Assembly (NCBI RefSeq): GCF_014836935.1
Contig: NZ_JACSPW010000020.1
Span: forward strand, 1 to 51,158
Direction of reading: 5' to 3'
DNA length: 51,158 bases
Source: Solibacillus merdavium
GTDB taxonomy: Bacteria > Bacillota > Bacilli > Bacillales_A > Planococcaceae
A program made the position numbers and the translations under genes. Below are positions 1-8,590 of this stretch, piece by piece (positions within the stretch are counted from its first letter, which is position 1; each line of letters opens with the position of its first letter). The notes below the pieces were generated by a model that worked only from the letters and a program-made list of their open reading frames with translations, ran no database searches and was not told the origin of the DNA.

Positions 1-20
1 TCATCAGTTAACTTTATTTT

Positions 21-74
21 AAAACAAAAAAGACTGTAGGCAAACTCGAATTTCTTCGAGTTTGTCTACAGTCT
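21..74 (-). terminator. Rho-independent terminator ending the ypoC side of the minus-strand operon
   Basis: A 20-bp stem pairs positions 31-50 with 55-74 around a TTTC loop, with one G-U type mismatch. Read on the minus strand it is followed by a T-rich tail (positions 30 to 21). It lies downstream of ypoC and is the obvious stop for transcripts from the dnaD-nth-ypoC group. Confidence 0.8.
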
Positions 75-75
75 G

Positions 76-106
76 AAAGAAATTGCACTTTGCAATTTCT
101 TTTTTT
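76..106 (+). terminator. Perfect hairpin with T tail, plus-strand orientation
   Basis: AAAGAAATTGCA (76-87) pairs perfectly with 91-102 around a 3-base loop, and T residues follow on the plus strand. It would stop a gene arriving from outside the window on the plus strand, and with the neighbouring hairpin makes a back-to-back pair. The same GAAATTGCA stem core recurs at 21655-21695. Confidence 0.65.
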
Positions 107-129
107 GTGTTTTATTTGAATAATATCGA

Positions 130-250
130 GTTGTTCGTAGTGAAGGCGGCGACTCCCAGGAGATAAGCACGTGGGAGAGCGCAAGGAAAGCGTCCGCCGA
201 AACGTAGAACAACGCTACGAGGCAGACACAAAATAAAGCCATTCAAATTT
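130..250 (+). repeat. Long REP-like imperfect inverted-repeat element, copy A
   Basis: Bounded by GTTGTTC (130-136) and GAACAAC (207-213), with related inner arms (GGCGGCGAC versus GTCCGCC) and a CACGTGGGAG core. Similarity to the copy at 20825-20967 (opposite orientation) continues outwards through a GCTACGA / CACAA / AAAGCC / TTCAAATTT tail. It contains no ORF. Shared ends, internal symmetry and a second copy in the window mark it as a dispersed non-autonomous repeat. Its function is unknown. Confidence 0.7.
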
Positions 251-284
251 CATTTTGTTCTAACCTCTTCTATAATTGTAGTTA

Positions 285-635
285 TTACTTTTTCACTCTC
301 AGTCGGGCACAGCGCTTTTTCGTTTCTTTAAAAAGCTCATCCAGCTGTCGATAACATGCATATTGACCAGGACGCATTTTAACAAACTGCAAGCGCTCCA
401 TACCATTAATCGGCATAAGCTCATACACATTTTGCTGAGAGAACGCTGTATCTTCCGTTATCGAACTAGTCATGAGAAATCCTTCAAAAAGTTCTATCCC
501 TTTTTGCATAAATTGTATAGCCGAACCATCACGACGTTCATGGGCATTATGAATATCCTCACGTATCGCTTCCCATTCTTCATACCAATGATCGACCATT
601 TCTTTTGAAATCGCTTCTGTATTAACTAATATCAT
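285..635 (-). CDS. ypoC: YpoC family protein
   Basis: A 116-residue soluble protein with no signal peptide or membrane segment. It is mostly helical and rich in charged residues, with a basic C terminus. It is identified mainly by position: in B. subtilis the order dnaD-nth-ypoC is conserved, and here the ATG overlaps the nth stop by 4 nt, implying translational coupling. YpoC has no established biochemical function. A strong terminator lies about 210 bp downstream, after the REP-like element. The family call rests on synteny plus general resemblance, not on a catalytic motif. Confidence 0.75.
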   Translation of the reverse strand: MILVNTEAISKEMVDHWYEEWEAIREDIHNAHERRDGSAIQFMQKGIELFEGFLMTSSITEDTAFSQQNVYELMPINGMERLQFVKMRPGQYACYRQLDELFKETKKRCARLRVKK

Positions 636-1291
636 ACTTTCACCAAACCTTTTTTCAAGCGCTTTTGTCCTTCACGACAGTCATCCAGCAGAGGGCACGT
701 TGCACAGCCTGGGTTTTGCGATTTACAATGATAGCGTCCGAAAAATATAATTTGATGATGAGCACGGCTCCATCGTTCCATCGGTGTTTTTTTCATAATC
801 GTTTCTTCAACTTCCAACACGCTGTCTTTCCATCGACAAAGACCTAATCGTTTAGATACACGCTCTACATGTGTATCAACTGCCAATGCGGGAATATCAA
901 AGGCAACAGATAACACAACGTTTGCAGTTTTACGTCCAACACCAGGCAATGTGACAAGCTCTTCCCGTGATGCTGGGACTTCACCTCCATATTCATTTAG
1001 AAGACGTGCACACAACAATTGAATATTCTTTGCTTTATTACGATAGAGTCCGATTGAACGAATATCATTTTGAAGTTCCTCTAGCGGTACATTTAAATAA
1101 TCTTGAGGTGTTTTATATTTTTGAAATAATTGTTTTGTCACTTTATTGACGAGGACATCGGTGCATTGTGCCGATAATAATGTAGCGATTGTTAGCTCAA
1201 ATAGATTGTCATGCACTAATTCACAATGCGCATTAGGATACATTCGGTCCATCTCGTCTAAGAAGTAATTCCATTTCACTTTTGTTAACAT
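632..1291 (-). CDS. nth: Endonuclease III (DNA glycosylase / AP lyase)
   Basis: This is the base-excision-repair enzyme that removes oxidised pyrimidines and cleaves the abasic site. The helix-hairpin-helix LPGVGRKTA is at 115-123, with catalytic Lys121, and the catalytic Asp139 is in VDTHVERV. Four cysteines (189, 196, 199, 205; C-x6-C-x2-C-x5-C) form the 4Fe-4S site. The 219-residue length is normal. It sits between dnaD and ypoC as in B. subtilis and overlaps ypoC by 4 nt. All key residues are present, so it should be active. Confidence 0.97.
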   Translation of the reverse strand: MLTKVKWNYFLDEMDRMYPNAHCELVHDNLFELTIATLLSAQCTDVLVNKVTKQLFQKYKTPQDYLNVPLEELQNDIRSIGLYRNKAKNIQLLCARLLNEYGGEVPASREELVTLPGVGRKTANVVLSVAFDIPALAVDTHVERVSKRLGLCRWKDSVLEVEETIMKKTPMERWSRAHHQIIFFGRYHCKSQNPGCATCPLLDDCREGQKRLKKGLVKV

Positions 1292-1309
1292 AGTAAATTA
1301 AGCGTCCTC

Positions 1310-2041
1310 CTATTCTCGCTCCTCTAACCAATTATAAAATGAGACTTTTTTAGTTTGCTGAGTTGGTTCCTGTTGTTTTATTGGATGAGTGGATGATGGC
1401 GACATCGTATTTTTACGGTATTGCTCACTATGCTTCTCGATTTGAGCAAGTGTCTTTATATTTCGTTTTTTCCATTCGATTAAAATACGATCAATATAAC
1501 GCAAATTGACCTTATCTGCGAGTACCGCTTCCTTTAATGCTGCTTTAATAATTTCTGGACTATGTTGATCCAAATCCATCCACATACCGATTGTTTCAAT
1601 TTCCATAGGTGAAAGTAAACGACCCAATTCCTGCTCAAATAACTGGAAAATTTTTGCCTCGTCCAATTTAGTAGCGGATGTATGCTGTTGCTGTTCTTTG
1701 GATTGCAATAAATCCAAAAGCCGCTCCCATAATGGATAGATTGAATATTTTTCAGTAATTCGTCCAGAATCATCATTACTTTGAGAAATTTCGACACAGC
1801 CTTTTTGCATTAAGCGTTGTAAAATTTGAGAAATAGCCGTTAATTGAAAATTTGTCCTTTGCATTAAGTCATTTGGTGTTGGAAAATCGATTCCCTCTTG
1901 TTCAAAGCTTAGTAAATGTAAAACAATCAATGCTTCATCATCTTGGATGTTCAATTCGCTATAATGTTTAAAAAATAATTGTGGAATAGTAACTTGTAAT
2001 TGCTCCGTCCAAACGCGGATTCGATTGAAATTTGTTGACAT
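1310..2041 (-). CDS. dnaD: DNA replication initiation protein DnaD
   Basis: A primosome component that helps load the replicative helicase with DnaB and DnaI in low-GC Gram-positives. The N-terminal ~120 residues form the winged-helix DnaD_N domain. The C-terminal domain has the DnaD/DnaB2 signature, with LRYIDRILIEWKKRNIKT near the end. The start is set at the ATG at 2041 (243 residues) because AAAGGGGGA lies just upstream. A longer in-frame ATG at 2107 has no ribosome-binding site and would add 22 atypical residues. It is followed by nth with an 18-nt gap. Confidence 0.93.
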   Translation of the reverse strand: MSTNFNRIRVWTEQLQVTIPQLFFKHYSELNIQDDEALIVLHLLSFEQEGIDFPTPNDLMQRTNFQLTAISQILQRLMQKGCVEISQSNDDSGRITEKYSIYPLWERLLDLLQSKEQQQHTSATKLDEAKIFQLFEQELGRLLSPMEIETIGMWMDLDQHSPEIIKAALKEAVLADKVNLRYIDRILIEWKKRNIKTLAQIEKHSEQYRKNTMSPSSTHPIKQQEPTQQTKKVSFYNWLEERE

Positions 2042-2124
2042 TGCTGAATCCCCCTTTGTTCGCTCGTAACGACAAAACGCCCGGTTAGATTCCGGACGCT
2101 TTCTCATATAAAAGATATAAATAT

Positions 2125-3420
2125 TTATGGATATAAACGGTTTAATAAACGCGGGAATGGAATGGCTTCACGGATATGTTCAGTTCCAGAAATCCATGCT
2201 ACTGTACGCTCTAAACCTAAGCCGAAGCCTGAGTGAGGTACCGCACCTTGTTTACATAAATCCAAATACCATGCATACGCATCCAATGATAAGTTATGTT
2301 CTTCCAAACGGGATTTCATTAACTCATAATCGTAGATACGTTCAGAACCACCGATAATTTCGCCATAGCCTTCAGGAGCGATTAAGTCGGCACATAATAC
2401 GACATCATCACGCTCTGGGTGTGGCTGCATATAGAATGGTTTAATACCAATCGGGTAGCATGTAATGAATACTGGCTTGTCATAATGGTTGGCAATTGCC
2501 GTTTCGTGTGGTGCACCGAAATCGTCACCCCACTGAATATCATCAAACCCTTGTTCATGTAAAAACTCGATTGCTTCATCATATGAAATACGAGGGAATG
2601 GAGCTTTCACATTTTCCAATTTTGATGTATCGCGGCCAAGACGCTCTAAATCAAGCTTACAGTTTTTCAACACAGATTGTACAATATGTGACACGTATTG
2701 CTCTTGTACTTCCAAACTTTCATCATGCTCAACAAATGCCATTTCTGGCTCGATCATCCAAAACTCGATTAAATGACGGCGAGTTTTCGATTTTTCTGCA
2801 CGGAATGTTGGTCCGAATGAGAAAACTTTTCCTAATGCCATTGCCGCTGCTTCCATATAAAGCTGACCTGATTGAGATAGGAACGCATCTTCATCGAAAT
2901 ATTTTGTATGGAATAGCTCTGACGTACCTTCTGGTGAAGAGCCAGTTAAAATTGGTGGGTCCATTTTCGTAAAGCCGTTTTCATTGAAGAATTCATATGT
3001 TGCACGAATAATTTCATTACGTACTTTCATAATGGCATGCTGCTTGCGAGAACGTAACCATAAGTGACGGTTGTCCATTAAAAATTCCGTGCCGTGCTCT
3101 TTTGGTGTAATCGGATAGTCGTTTGCCGCACTAATCACTTCAATACCTGTAACATTCAATTCAGCACCGAATGAAGAACGATCATCTGCTTTTACTTCAC
3201 CAATAACATATAGTGATGTTTCTTGCGTCATACCCTTCGCTACTGCGAACAGTTCTTCTCCAACTTCCTCTTTTACGACAACCCCTTGCGCAAAGCCCGA
3301 GCCGTCACGTAATTGTAAGAAAGCTAATTTACCGCTTGAACGTTTGTTTGCTAACCAAGCGCCGATTTTTACTGTTTCGCCAATATTATTTGGCATATCT
3401 TTAATCATAATTTTCTTCAT
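2125..3420 (-). CDS. asnS: Asparaginyl-tRNA synthetase
   Basis: A class IIb aminoacyl-tRNA synthetase charging tRNA-Asn. An N-terminal OB fold for the anticodon covers residues ~10-100. Motif 2 is seen as [16 protein letters not shown] and motif 3 as [13 protein letters not shown] near the C terminus. The ATG at 3420 gives 431 residues, essentially the B. subtilis length, and GGAGG lies 5 nt upstream. A TTG four codons earlier is part of that ribosome-binding site and is not the start. Lies between aspB and dnaD as in B. subtilis. Confidence 0.97.
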   Translation of the reverse strand: MKKIMIKDMPNNIGETVKIGAWLANKRSSGKLAFLQLRDGSGFAQGVVVKEEVGEELFAVAKGMTQETSLYVIGEVKADDRSSFGAELNVTGIEVISAANDYPITPKEHGTEFLMDNRHLWLRSRKQHAIMKVRNEIIRATYEFFNENGFTKMDPPILTGSSPEGTSELFHTKYFDEDAFLSQSGQLYMEAAAMALGKVFSFGPTFRAEKSKTRRHLIEFWMIEPEMAFVEHDESLEVQEQYVSHIVQSVLKNCKLDLERLGRDTSKLENVKAPFPRISYDEAIEFLHEQGFDDIQWGDDFGAPHETAIANHYDKPVFITCYPIGIKPFYMQPHPERDDVVLCADLIAPEGYGEIIGGSERIYDYELMKSRLEEHNLSLDAYAWYLDLCKQGAVPHSGFGLGLERTVAWISGTEHIREAIPFPRLLNRLYP

Positions 3421-3452
3421 AAAGTCCTCCAAAAGTTAAGCTACAGCTGTTC

Positions 3453-4646
3453 TTAATCTTGCCACTTTGCTTTTACAAAGGCTTCGATTCGACGAACTGC
3501 TTCTTCTAATAATTCTAAAGATGTTGCGTAAGATAGACGAATTGTTGTAGGCGATCCAAAGCCTGAACCTGGAATGACTGCAACATTTGCTTCAGTCAAT
3601 AAAGCCGAAGCAAAGTCATCGACGGAAAGATAGCCTGTTTTTGCTGCTGTTTCCGAAACATCAGGTAATAAGTAAAATGCCCCTTGTGGCTTTAATACTT
3701 TTACTCCAGGAATTGCCGCAATTTTTGGGAATATCACTTCTAAACGTGATTCAAAAGCTTGTCTCATCTTCTCTACTGTTTCTTGGGATCCGTTGTATGC
3801 TTCAATTGTTGCATATTGGGCTGTTGTTGTTGAGTTTGAAGTAGAATGGGAAGCTAAGTCGGTCATCGCCTTAATAATAGCCGCATCACCTGCTGCATAA
3901 CCAATTCGCCAGCCTGTCATAGAATGGGATTTTGCCACACCATTCACAACAATCGTACGCGCCTTAATGGCATCCGAAATTTGCGCAATTGAATAATGCT
4001 CTATTCCATTGTAAACAAGCTTTTCATAAATTTCATCTGAAACGATTAAAATATCTTTTTCTTCTGCTACTTTCGCAAGCTCTGCCAACTCTTCCTTCGT
4101 ATAGATCATGCCAGAAGGATTTGATGGAGAGTTAATAATGACCGCTTTTGTTTTTTCTGTTATAGCATCACGCAATTGCTGCGGTGTAATTTTATAGCTT
4201 TGCTCCTGAGTTCCTTCTACATAAACAGGAACACCACCAGCCAGCTTCACTTGTTCCGGATAGGAAACCCAATAAGGGATTGGTATGATTACTTCATCCC
4301 CTTCGTTCAATATAACTTGGAACAATGTATACAGAACGTGTTTAGCTCCAACACCAACAATAATTTCATTAGCTTTATATGTAAGGCTGTTGTCGCGTGC
4401 CAGTTTATCAATGATTGCCTTTTTTAATGCCGGTAGACCACCAGCTGGCGTATACTTTGTATATCCTGCATCCATCGATTCTTTAGCAGCAATTAAAATA
4501 TTTTGCGGTGTATTAAAGTCAGGCTCCCCTGCTCCTAAACCGATGACATCAATCCCTTGCTCTTTTAGCTCCTTCGCTTTAGCTGTTATGGCCAAAGTTG
4601 TTGATGGTGTTAAAGTTTTTACACGATTTGCTAACAATTGTTTCAT
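3453..4646 (-). CDS. aspB: Aspartate aminotransferase (PLP, class I)
   Basis: Interconverts aspartate/2-oxoglutarate and oxaloacetate/glutamate. The 397-residue fold-type I aminotransferase has GLGAGEPDF near residues 37-45, SPSNPSG at 173-179, the DEIYE cofactor-binding segment at 204-208 and the Schiff-base Lys239 in VAKSHSMTGWRIGY. This matches the Bacillus AspB subgroup (Ib). It lies between tseB and asnS, so the aminotransferase and the synthetase that uses asparagine are probably co-transcribed. Confidence 0.95.
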   Translation of the reverse strand: MKQLLANRVKTLTPSTTLAITAKAKELKEQGIDVIGLGAGEPDFNTPQNILIAAKESMDAGYTKYTPAGGLPALKKAIIDKLARDNSLTYKANEIIVGVGAKHVLYTLFQVILNEGDEVIIPIPYWVSYPEQVKLAGGVPVYVEGTQEQSYKITPQQLRDAITEKTKAVIINSPSNPSGMIYTKEELAELAKVAEEKDILIVSDEIYEKLVYNGIEHYSIAQISDAIKARTIVVNGVAKSHSMTGWRIGYAAGDAAIIKAMTDLASHSTSNSTTTAQYATIEAYNGSQETVEKMRQAFESRLEVIFPKIAAIPGVKVLKPQGAFYLLPDVSETAAKTGYLSVDDFASALLTEANVAVIPGSGFGSPTTIRLSYATSLELLEEAVRRIEAFVKAKWQD

Positions 4647-4659
4647 GTTGCTCTCTCCT

Positions 4660-5142
4660 CTACAAATTCAATATGCGCTTCCACCATTGTCCGTCTTCAA
4701 AAAGAAGATAAACATAATTCAAGGTACCGGATTCACTTTTGTATGTTATTTCCCAAACTGGACCCGGTTCCTCAAATCCTAACTTCATATGAAGAATTTC
4801 TTTTGCATCTGTATCATCTTTAAAGACAGACATTGCCTGTTCCTCTGTTAGACCATCTGCTAAAAATACTTCTTGCATTGAATTCTCTTCTAAACTCATC
4901 GGGACAAATACTGCTTTTCCCTTTCCATACTCATCCACTCCAAATACAGTGACATAGGGCTTATTCCCATTGTATACATAGGAATTCTCAACAACAGCAA
5001 GTGCTTTCGTATCTAGCACAAGACTTTCCGCTTTTTCTTTAATTTCATTGAACGGGGCATTGGCTTTCCAAAATACGAACACTGTAATGACAAGTGACAA
5101 CGATAAAACAAAGACAACCGAAAAGAGAATCCAGTTTTTCAT
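4660..5142 (-). CDS. tseB: TseB-like cell-wall elongation regulator (YpmB, DUF5590)
   Basis: A 160-residue protein with one N-terminal transmembrane helix (residues ~5-27) and an extracytoplasmic domain of two repeated alpha/beta modules. The second ends in VYLLFEDGQWWKRILNL. Position upstream of aspB and downstream of dinG equals ypmB of B. subtilis, whose product TseB acts with PBP2A in cell elongation (family knowledge). Its ATG overlaps the stop of a 25-codon basic ORF (ATGA), so translation may be coupled. Confidence 0.85.
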   Translation of the reverse strand: MKNWILFSVVFVLSLSLVITVFVFWKANAPFNEIKEKAESLVLDTKALAVVENSYVYNGNKPYVTVFGVDEYGKGKAVFVPMSLEENSMQEVFLADGLTEEQAMSVFKDDTDAKEILHMKLGFEEPGPVWEITYKSESGTLNYVYLLFEDGQWWKRILNL

Positions 5143-5216
5143 AACTGCACCTTGCGATTCGATTTCTTTGTTCGTACATTAAATTTACTTGTACGTCGTT
5201 TAAAATTTTGTTTCAT
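5139..5216 (-). CDS. Putative 25-residue basic peptide coupled to tseB
   Basis: An ATG at 5216 opens 25 codons ending in TGA that overlaps the tseB ATG as ATGA. The peptide is strongly basic (10 Lys/Arg, no acidic residue), beginning MKQNFKRRTSKFN and ending NRKVQL. Upstream is AGGAAGGAAAGCAGG, a purine-rich but not ideally spaced ribosome-binding site. It occupies the slot of B. subtilis ypmA (between dinG and ypmB), but I see no sequence resemblance to YpmA. It may be a real small protein or a leader ORF coupling tseB translation. Confidence 0.4.
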   Translation of the reverse strand: MKQNFKRRTSKFNVRTKKSNRKVQL

Positions 5217-5239
5217 GATTGTCGACCTGCTTTCCTTCC

Positions 5240-8026
5240 TCATCGTTTTTCATTATACCAATTTCCTAAGCTTTGTACCATACTGTGAAGTGGCAGTTTT
5301 TGTATAGAAACAGGCGGTAATGACTCGATAAATTGCTGTCCATAGGATTTTGTTTCTATACGGCGATCTAAAACAATAAATACTCCTTTATCATGACTTG
5401 ATCGTATCAATCGGCCAAATCCTTGCTTGAATCGAATAATCGCTTCAGGTAATGCAAGTTCAGTAAAGGAATTACGTCCTTGCTGTGTAATATAATTTGC
5501 ACGTGCCTTAAACGAAGGGTCTTCCGGTGAAGAAAACGGCAGCCTTACGACAATTACCGCAGCCAGTCCATCGCCTGGAACATCCACACCTTCCCAAAAG
5601 CTATTTGTCCCAAATAATACGGAATGATTAAACTTTTGGAACGATTTTAATAAGCGCATTCTGCTGCCTGATGTGACACCTTGAGCAAAAATCATATAAT
5701 CATTCAATAATTCACTTTCATGAATAAGATCTACCGTTTTCCGCAACATGTCCTGCGAAGTAAATAATACGAAGCATCTCCCATCTGTCATCCGCACTGC
5801 ATTTGTCACTGCATGCGCTACTTCTTCGATATAGTCAGATTGAGAAACAGTTTGAATATCAGGCATGTCATTTACAATATACACTTCCGCTCCATCATAG
5901 TAGCTCGTATCTGCATGCAATTTTTCAATGGAAATAGAAGAATCAATTCCGAGCTGACTCGTAATAAACCGTTCATTGCTTGGTACAGTCAATGTCCCGG
6001 ATGTCCAAATAACTGCACTTTTGCTGCGAATGGGATCAAATAGCTTCCCTATCGTTGCTGTAACGTCAATTGGCTTCTTATAAAGTTGAATGCTTCCTGG
6101 AACACTTCGTCTATCCAACTCAAGCCAGCAAGAATAATTTGAATCATTTTGAAGAAACACTTCATCCCACTCTGACATTTTTATCATAAGTTCCCCAATA
6201 ATATACTGCCATTGTTCAATTAAATACTCATGCTCAGGTGCCATCTGTTCTACTCCCGAACTAAATTGCTGTATAAGTGCCCTTGCATCATCAATCCACC
6301 GTTGTACGGTTAAAGATACTTTCAAAAAGACTTCGTGCGGCAACTCCAAATCACTGATAAATAGTTCAATTTTTTGTAGCGGCTTATATTGTGTACTGAC
6401 AACTGCCTTTACCTCTCGAATTAACTCAGCCATCGCTGTATCAAATGTTTGAACCATATAGATGTATCGCTTTTCCAGTTGGTCGAGCGTTTGAATATTG
6501 AGCAACTGTTTTTTTAATGCGACACGACGAATTTTATAAAATAGCTGTTCATCTTCATTTATTCCAATCTGTCCAAATAAATATTTCCAATTCATGTACG
6601 TAAATATTTTTTCATCTTGATTTATGGCCGCTTGGATAAATTGGTGGGCTTCATCAATAATCCATCCACCTAAAGAATCGAATATCTGCTCATTGCGGAC
6701 TAAATCACTTAATAACATGGCATGGTTCGTTATAATAATATCGGCTTGACGACTATTTTGAATCGCACGTGAATAAAAGTCGTAAAGCGGCATAGTCGTT
6801 TTCGGTAATGTAGTTTTTCGTATTTTATCAATTAGAAGCTGTCCGCCACCTGAAACATTTAACTCATTTAAATCACCAGTTTCTGTTTTAGCAAGCCAAA
6901 TAAGTGTTTGTAAAAGCGTAAATGTTTGATCGTACGAATCATCGAGTGTTTTCAATTGCTTCTCGAACTTCTCTATGTCGATATAATTGCCCATCCCTTT
7001 TAATAGTGCAATTTTGATTGGCTGGCCAAGTGCTTGTTCCAAGACGGGAATTTCATTTTGCAGAAGCTGATCAAGCAAATGTGATGTATAGGTGCTGATT
7101 CCTATTTTCTGTTTTGTTTTCTTGGCATAATAAATGGCAGGCACTAAATAACCTAACGTTTTCCCAATCCCTGTGGAAGCTTCAATGACATGTTCGGCTT
7201 TATTATTAAGCGCTCCCCAAATACTATCCATCATACGAAATTGCTGCGGACGTACTTCAAAATTAGAAATTCCTTTTAATAATAGAGCTAATTTATCATC
7301 GGTTGATTGTGGGTAATCCAGTTCGTCATTATATCCTTTTGGGGTCGGTGCCATTTTACGAATCGCAATTTTATTAAAATATACATGCGTATCATCTGTT
7401 AACGCTTTATTGCGTTTTATCACAAGCGCATCGAAGAATAGCTGAGCCAAGTTTGTTTTCAGCCGAAATGAGCGCTTATGCAGCTGTTCCAATGTAACTA
7501 ACGGCAATGATAAAAGTTCATGCCAGCAATACTTTAGTAGATAGGCTGTAGCAAGTGCATCATCATCAGCGCGGTGAGCACTTTCTAAAGGTATATTCAA
7601 ATCACTTGCTAAATCAGCCAATTTATAGCTTAAGGACATTGGAAAAAGAATTTTGGACAGTTCAACCGTATCGATTTTTTTTCCGTACCATTTCGGTAAG
7701 CCGGCCCGTTGAAATTCCGCCTGCAAAAATGATAAGTCAAAATCCGTATTATGTGCTACAAATACTGCATCCTCCAATAGTTCATAAATATAATCAGCAT
7801 GCGCTTCAAATGGTAACGCATCTTTTACATGCTCATCTGTAATATTCGTCAAATCTTGGATAAACAACGGTATAGGTTTCCCTGGATGTATAAAAGTTGA
7901 ATATTTTTTTGTAATGTTCCAGTCTTGCATAATCACGATGGCAATTTGAATCATGCGATCGCCGTTTGCAGGTGAATGACCGGTCGTTTCAATGTCAACG
8001 ATTGCATATTTTTGACTTTCATTCAT
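5240..8026 (-). CDS. dinG: DinG-type protein: DEDDh 3'-5' exonuclease fused to XPD-like helicase
   Basis: 928 residues from the ATG at 8026. The N-terminal exonuclease (1-170) has Exo I VDIETTG (D11, E13), Exo II VAHNTDFDLSFL and Exo III HRADDDA (H151, D156). The helicase part has Walker A STGIGKT (284-290), a DEAH box in IIDEAHQF and a C-terminal GRLIRS motif VI. There is no cysteine cluster between Walker A and DEAH, so it lacks the Fe-S domain of E. coli DinG, as in Gram-positive relatives; S. aureus DinG is reported to act mainly as a nuclease. The upstream ATG at 8062 lacks a ribosome-binding site and coincides with the predicted transcription start, so 8026 is preferred. Confidence 0.92.
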   Translation of the reverse strand: MNESQKYAIVDIETTGHSPANGDRMIQIAIVIMQDWNITKKYSTFIHPGKPIPLFIQDLTNITDEHVKDALPFEAHADYIYELLEDAVFVAHNTDFDLSFLQAEFQRAGLPKWYGKKIDTVELSKILFPMSLSYKLADLASDLNIPLESAHRADDDALATAYLLKYCWHELLSLPLVTLEQLHKRSFRLKTNLAQLFFDALVIKRNKALTDDTHVYFNKIAIRKMAPTPKGYNDELDYPQSTDDKLALLLKGISNFEVRPQQFRMMDSIWGALNNKAEHVIEASTGIGKTLGYLVPAIYYAKKTKQKIGISTYTSHLLDQLLQNEIPVLEQALGQPIKIALLKGMGNYIDIEKFEKQLKTLDDSYDQTFTLLQTLIWLAKTETGDLNELNVSGGGQLLIDKIRKTTLPKTTMPLYDFYSRAIQNSRQADIIITNHAMLLSDLVRNEQIFDSLGGWIIDEAHQFIQAAINQDEKIFTYMNWKYLFGQIGINEDEQLFYKIRRVALKKQLLNIQTLDQLEKRYIYMVQTFDTAMAELIREVKAVVSTQYKPLQKIELFISDLELPHEVFLKVSLTVQRWIDDARALIQQFSSGVEQMAPEHEYLIEQWQYIIGELMIKMSEWDEVFLQNDSNYSCWLELDRRSVPGSIQLYKKPIDVTATIGKLFDPIRSKSAVIWTSGTLTVPSNERFITSQLGIDSSISIEKLHADTSYYDGAEVYIVNDMPDIQTVSQSDYIEEVAHAVTNAVRMTDGRCFVLFTSQDMLRKTVDLIHESELLNDYMIFAQGVTSGSRMRLLKSFQKFNHSVLFGTNSFWEGVDVPGDGLAAVIVVRLPFSSPEDPSFKARANYITQQGRNSFTELALPEAIIRFKQGFGRLIRSSHDKGVFIVLDRRIETKSYGQQFIESLPPVSIQKLPLHSMVQSLGNWYNEKR

Positions 8027-8065
8027 TTTCTTCAGCTCACAGTTCAAGTAATATAACGGCATTTT

Positions 8066-8095
8066 ATCATATTAAAGGTGATGAGGTCATGTAAA
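8066..8095 (-). promoter_or_regulatory. SigA-type promoter of dinG
   Basis: On the minus strand, TTTACA (8095-8090), an 18-bp spacer and TATGAT (8071-8066). The predicted start is near 8059, giving a ~34-nt leader to the ATG at 8026. This supports the shorter dinG start. Confidence 0.6.
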
Positions 8096-8176
8096 TGGAT
8101 AGAAATGCTGATGGACCCATTTGAAGTGGCAGTGTTGCGCTGCAGCTCAGAGCCTTTATAGAAACGTTTCCAAAAA

Positions 8177-8346
8177 TTCTAATATAATTTGAAATCTTCT
8201 AATAAAAATTTATTTATTCTAAAAAAATCGCGATTTTCTAAAATATCCGCTAACTGTTCTAATATGCATACGCATTTTTCAAATATGTATAACAGTTTTT
8301 CAAATACCTGCGTCACTTATTCTAATATATCCTCAATTGTTCTAAT
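8177..8346. repeat. Array of nine TTCTAAT/TTCAAAT motifs at 19-21 bp spacing
   Basis: The heptamer TTCTAAT, TTCTAAA or TTCAAAT starts at 8177, 8197, 8217, 8236, 8257, 8278, 8299, 8320 and 8340. Spacings are 20, 20, 19, 21, 21, 21, 21 and 20, about two helical turns. The sequence between motifs is not conserved, so this is neither a simple tandem duplication nor a CRISPR. It lies in the ~530-bp gap between dinG and the antiporter, upstream of the dinG promoter. On the minus strand the central units read as heptads of the (V/I)(F/L)E type, but stops interrupt both ends. Confidence 0.8.
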
Positions 8347-8384
8347 AAATTGATGCATCTGATGCTAAATTGCGTCTTTAACAT

Positions 8385-8550
8385 AAAAAAAACCTAGTAC
8401 CGTCTCAAGGACAATACTAGGTTAATACGCTATGTAAAGGTGTGCAGGGGCTCATCTCCCTGCACAATTCAAAAGTCTCCCAGCAAATCCGTGCTGTTGG
8501 TGGAGTCTTTTGTTGTGAAGACTAAATCTTCACAGAGGTTTTGGCACCTA
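8385..8550 (-). ncRNA. Candidate small structured RNA (or 3' UTR element) with own promoter and terminator
   Basis: Minus-strand order: promoter-like TTGAAT (8585-8580), 17-bp spacer, TAATCT (8562-8557), predicted start ~8550. Three hairpins follow: TGTGAAGA stem (8514-8521/8527-8534), a longer stem 8471-8511 with AAAAG and CTCC arms, and a perfect 9-bp TGTGCAGGG stem (8441-8449/8458-8466). An intrinsic terminator ends it (8391-8399 with 8415-8423, eight-base T tract). The ~160-nt unit has no plausible ORF and follows the antiporter stop at 8591. I do not recognise a known riboswitch or 6S-type fold. It could instead be a structured antiporter 3' UTR. Confidence 0.5.
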
Positions 8551-8590
8551 AATAACAGATTACAATAAAATAGTAGATCATTCAACCTTT

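Noticed and set aside
2042-2107. Longer dnaD start
   Set aside because: No ribosome-binding site and residues unlike the family; ATG at 2041 has AAAGGGGGA.
2496-2972. 158-codon plus-strand ORF
   Set aside because: Fully antisense to asnS, which has all synthetase motifs.
4285-4782. 165-codon plus-strand ORF
   Set aside because: Antisense to aspB and tseB, no ribosome-binding site, typical shadow frame.
8177-8346. Periodic repeats considered as a CRISPR array
   Set aside because: The repeated unit is only 7-8 bp with 12-14 bp variable spacers and no cas genes; CRISPR repeats are much longer.
8200-8370. Minus-strand heptad-repeat peptide in the TTCTAAT array
   Set aside because: Internal stops at both ends, no ribosome-binding site, and 19-20 bp spacings break the frame; kept only as an alternative idea.
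8391-8550. 6S RNA or known riboswitch
   Set aside because: Three independent consecutive hairpins, not a long rod with a central bubble; no recognised ligand-binding core.
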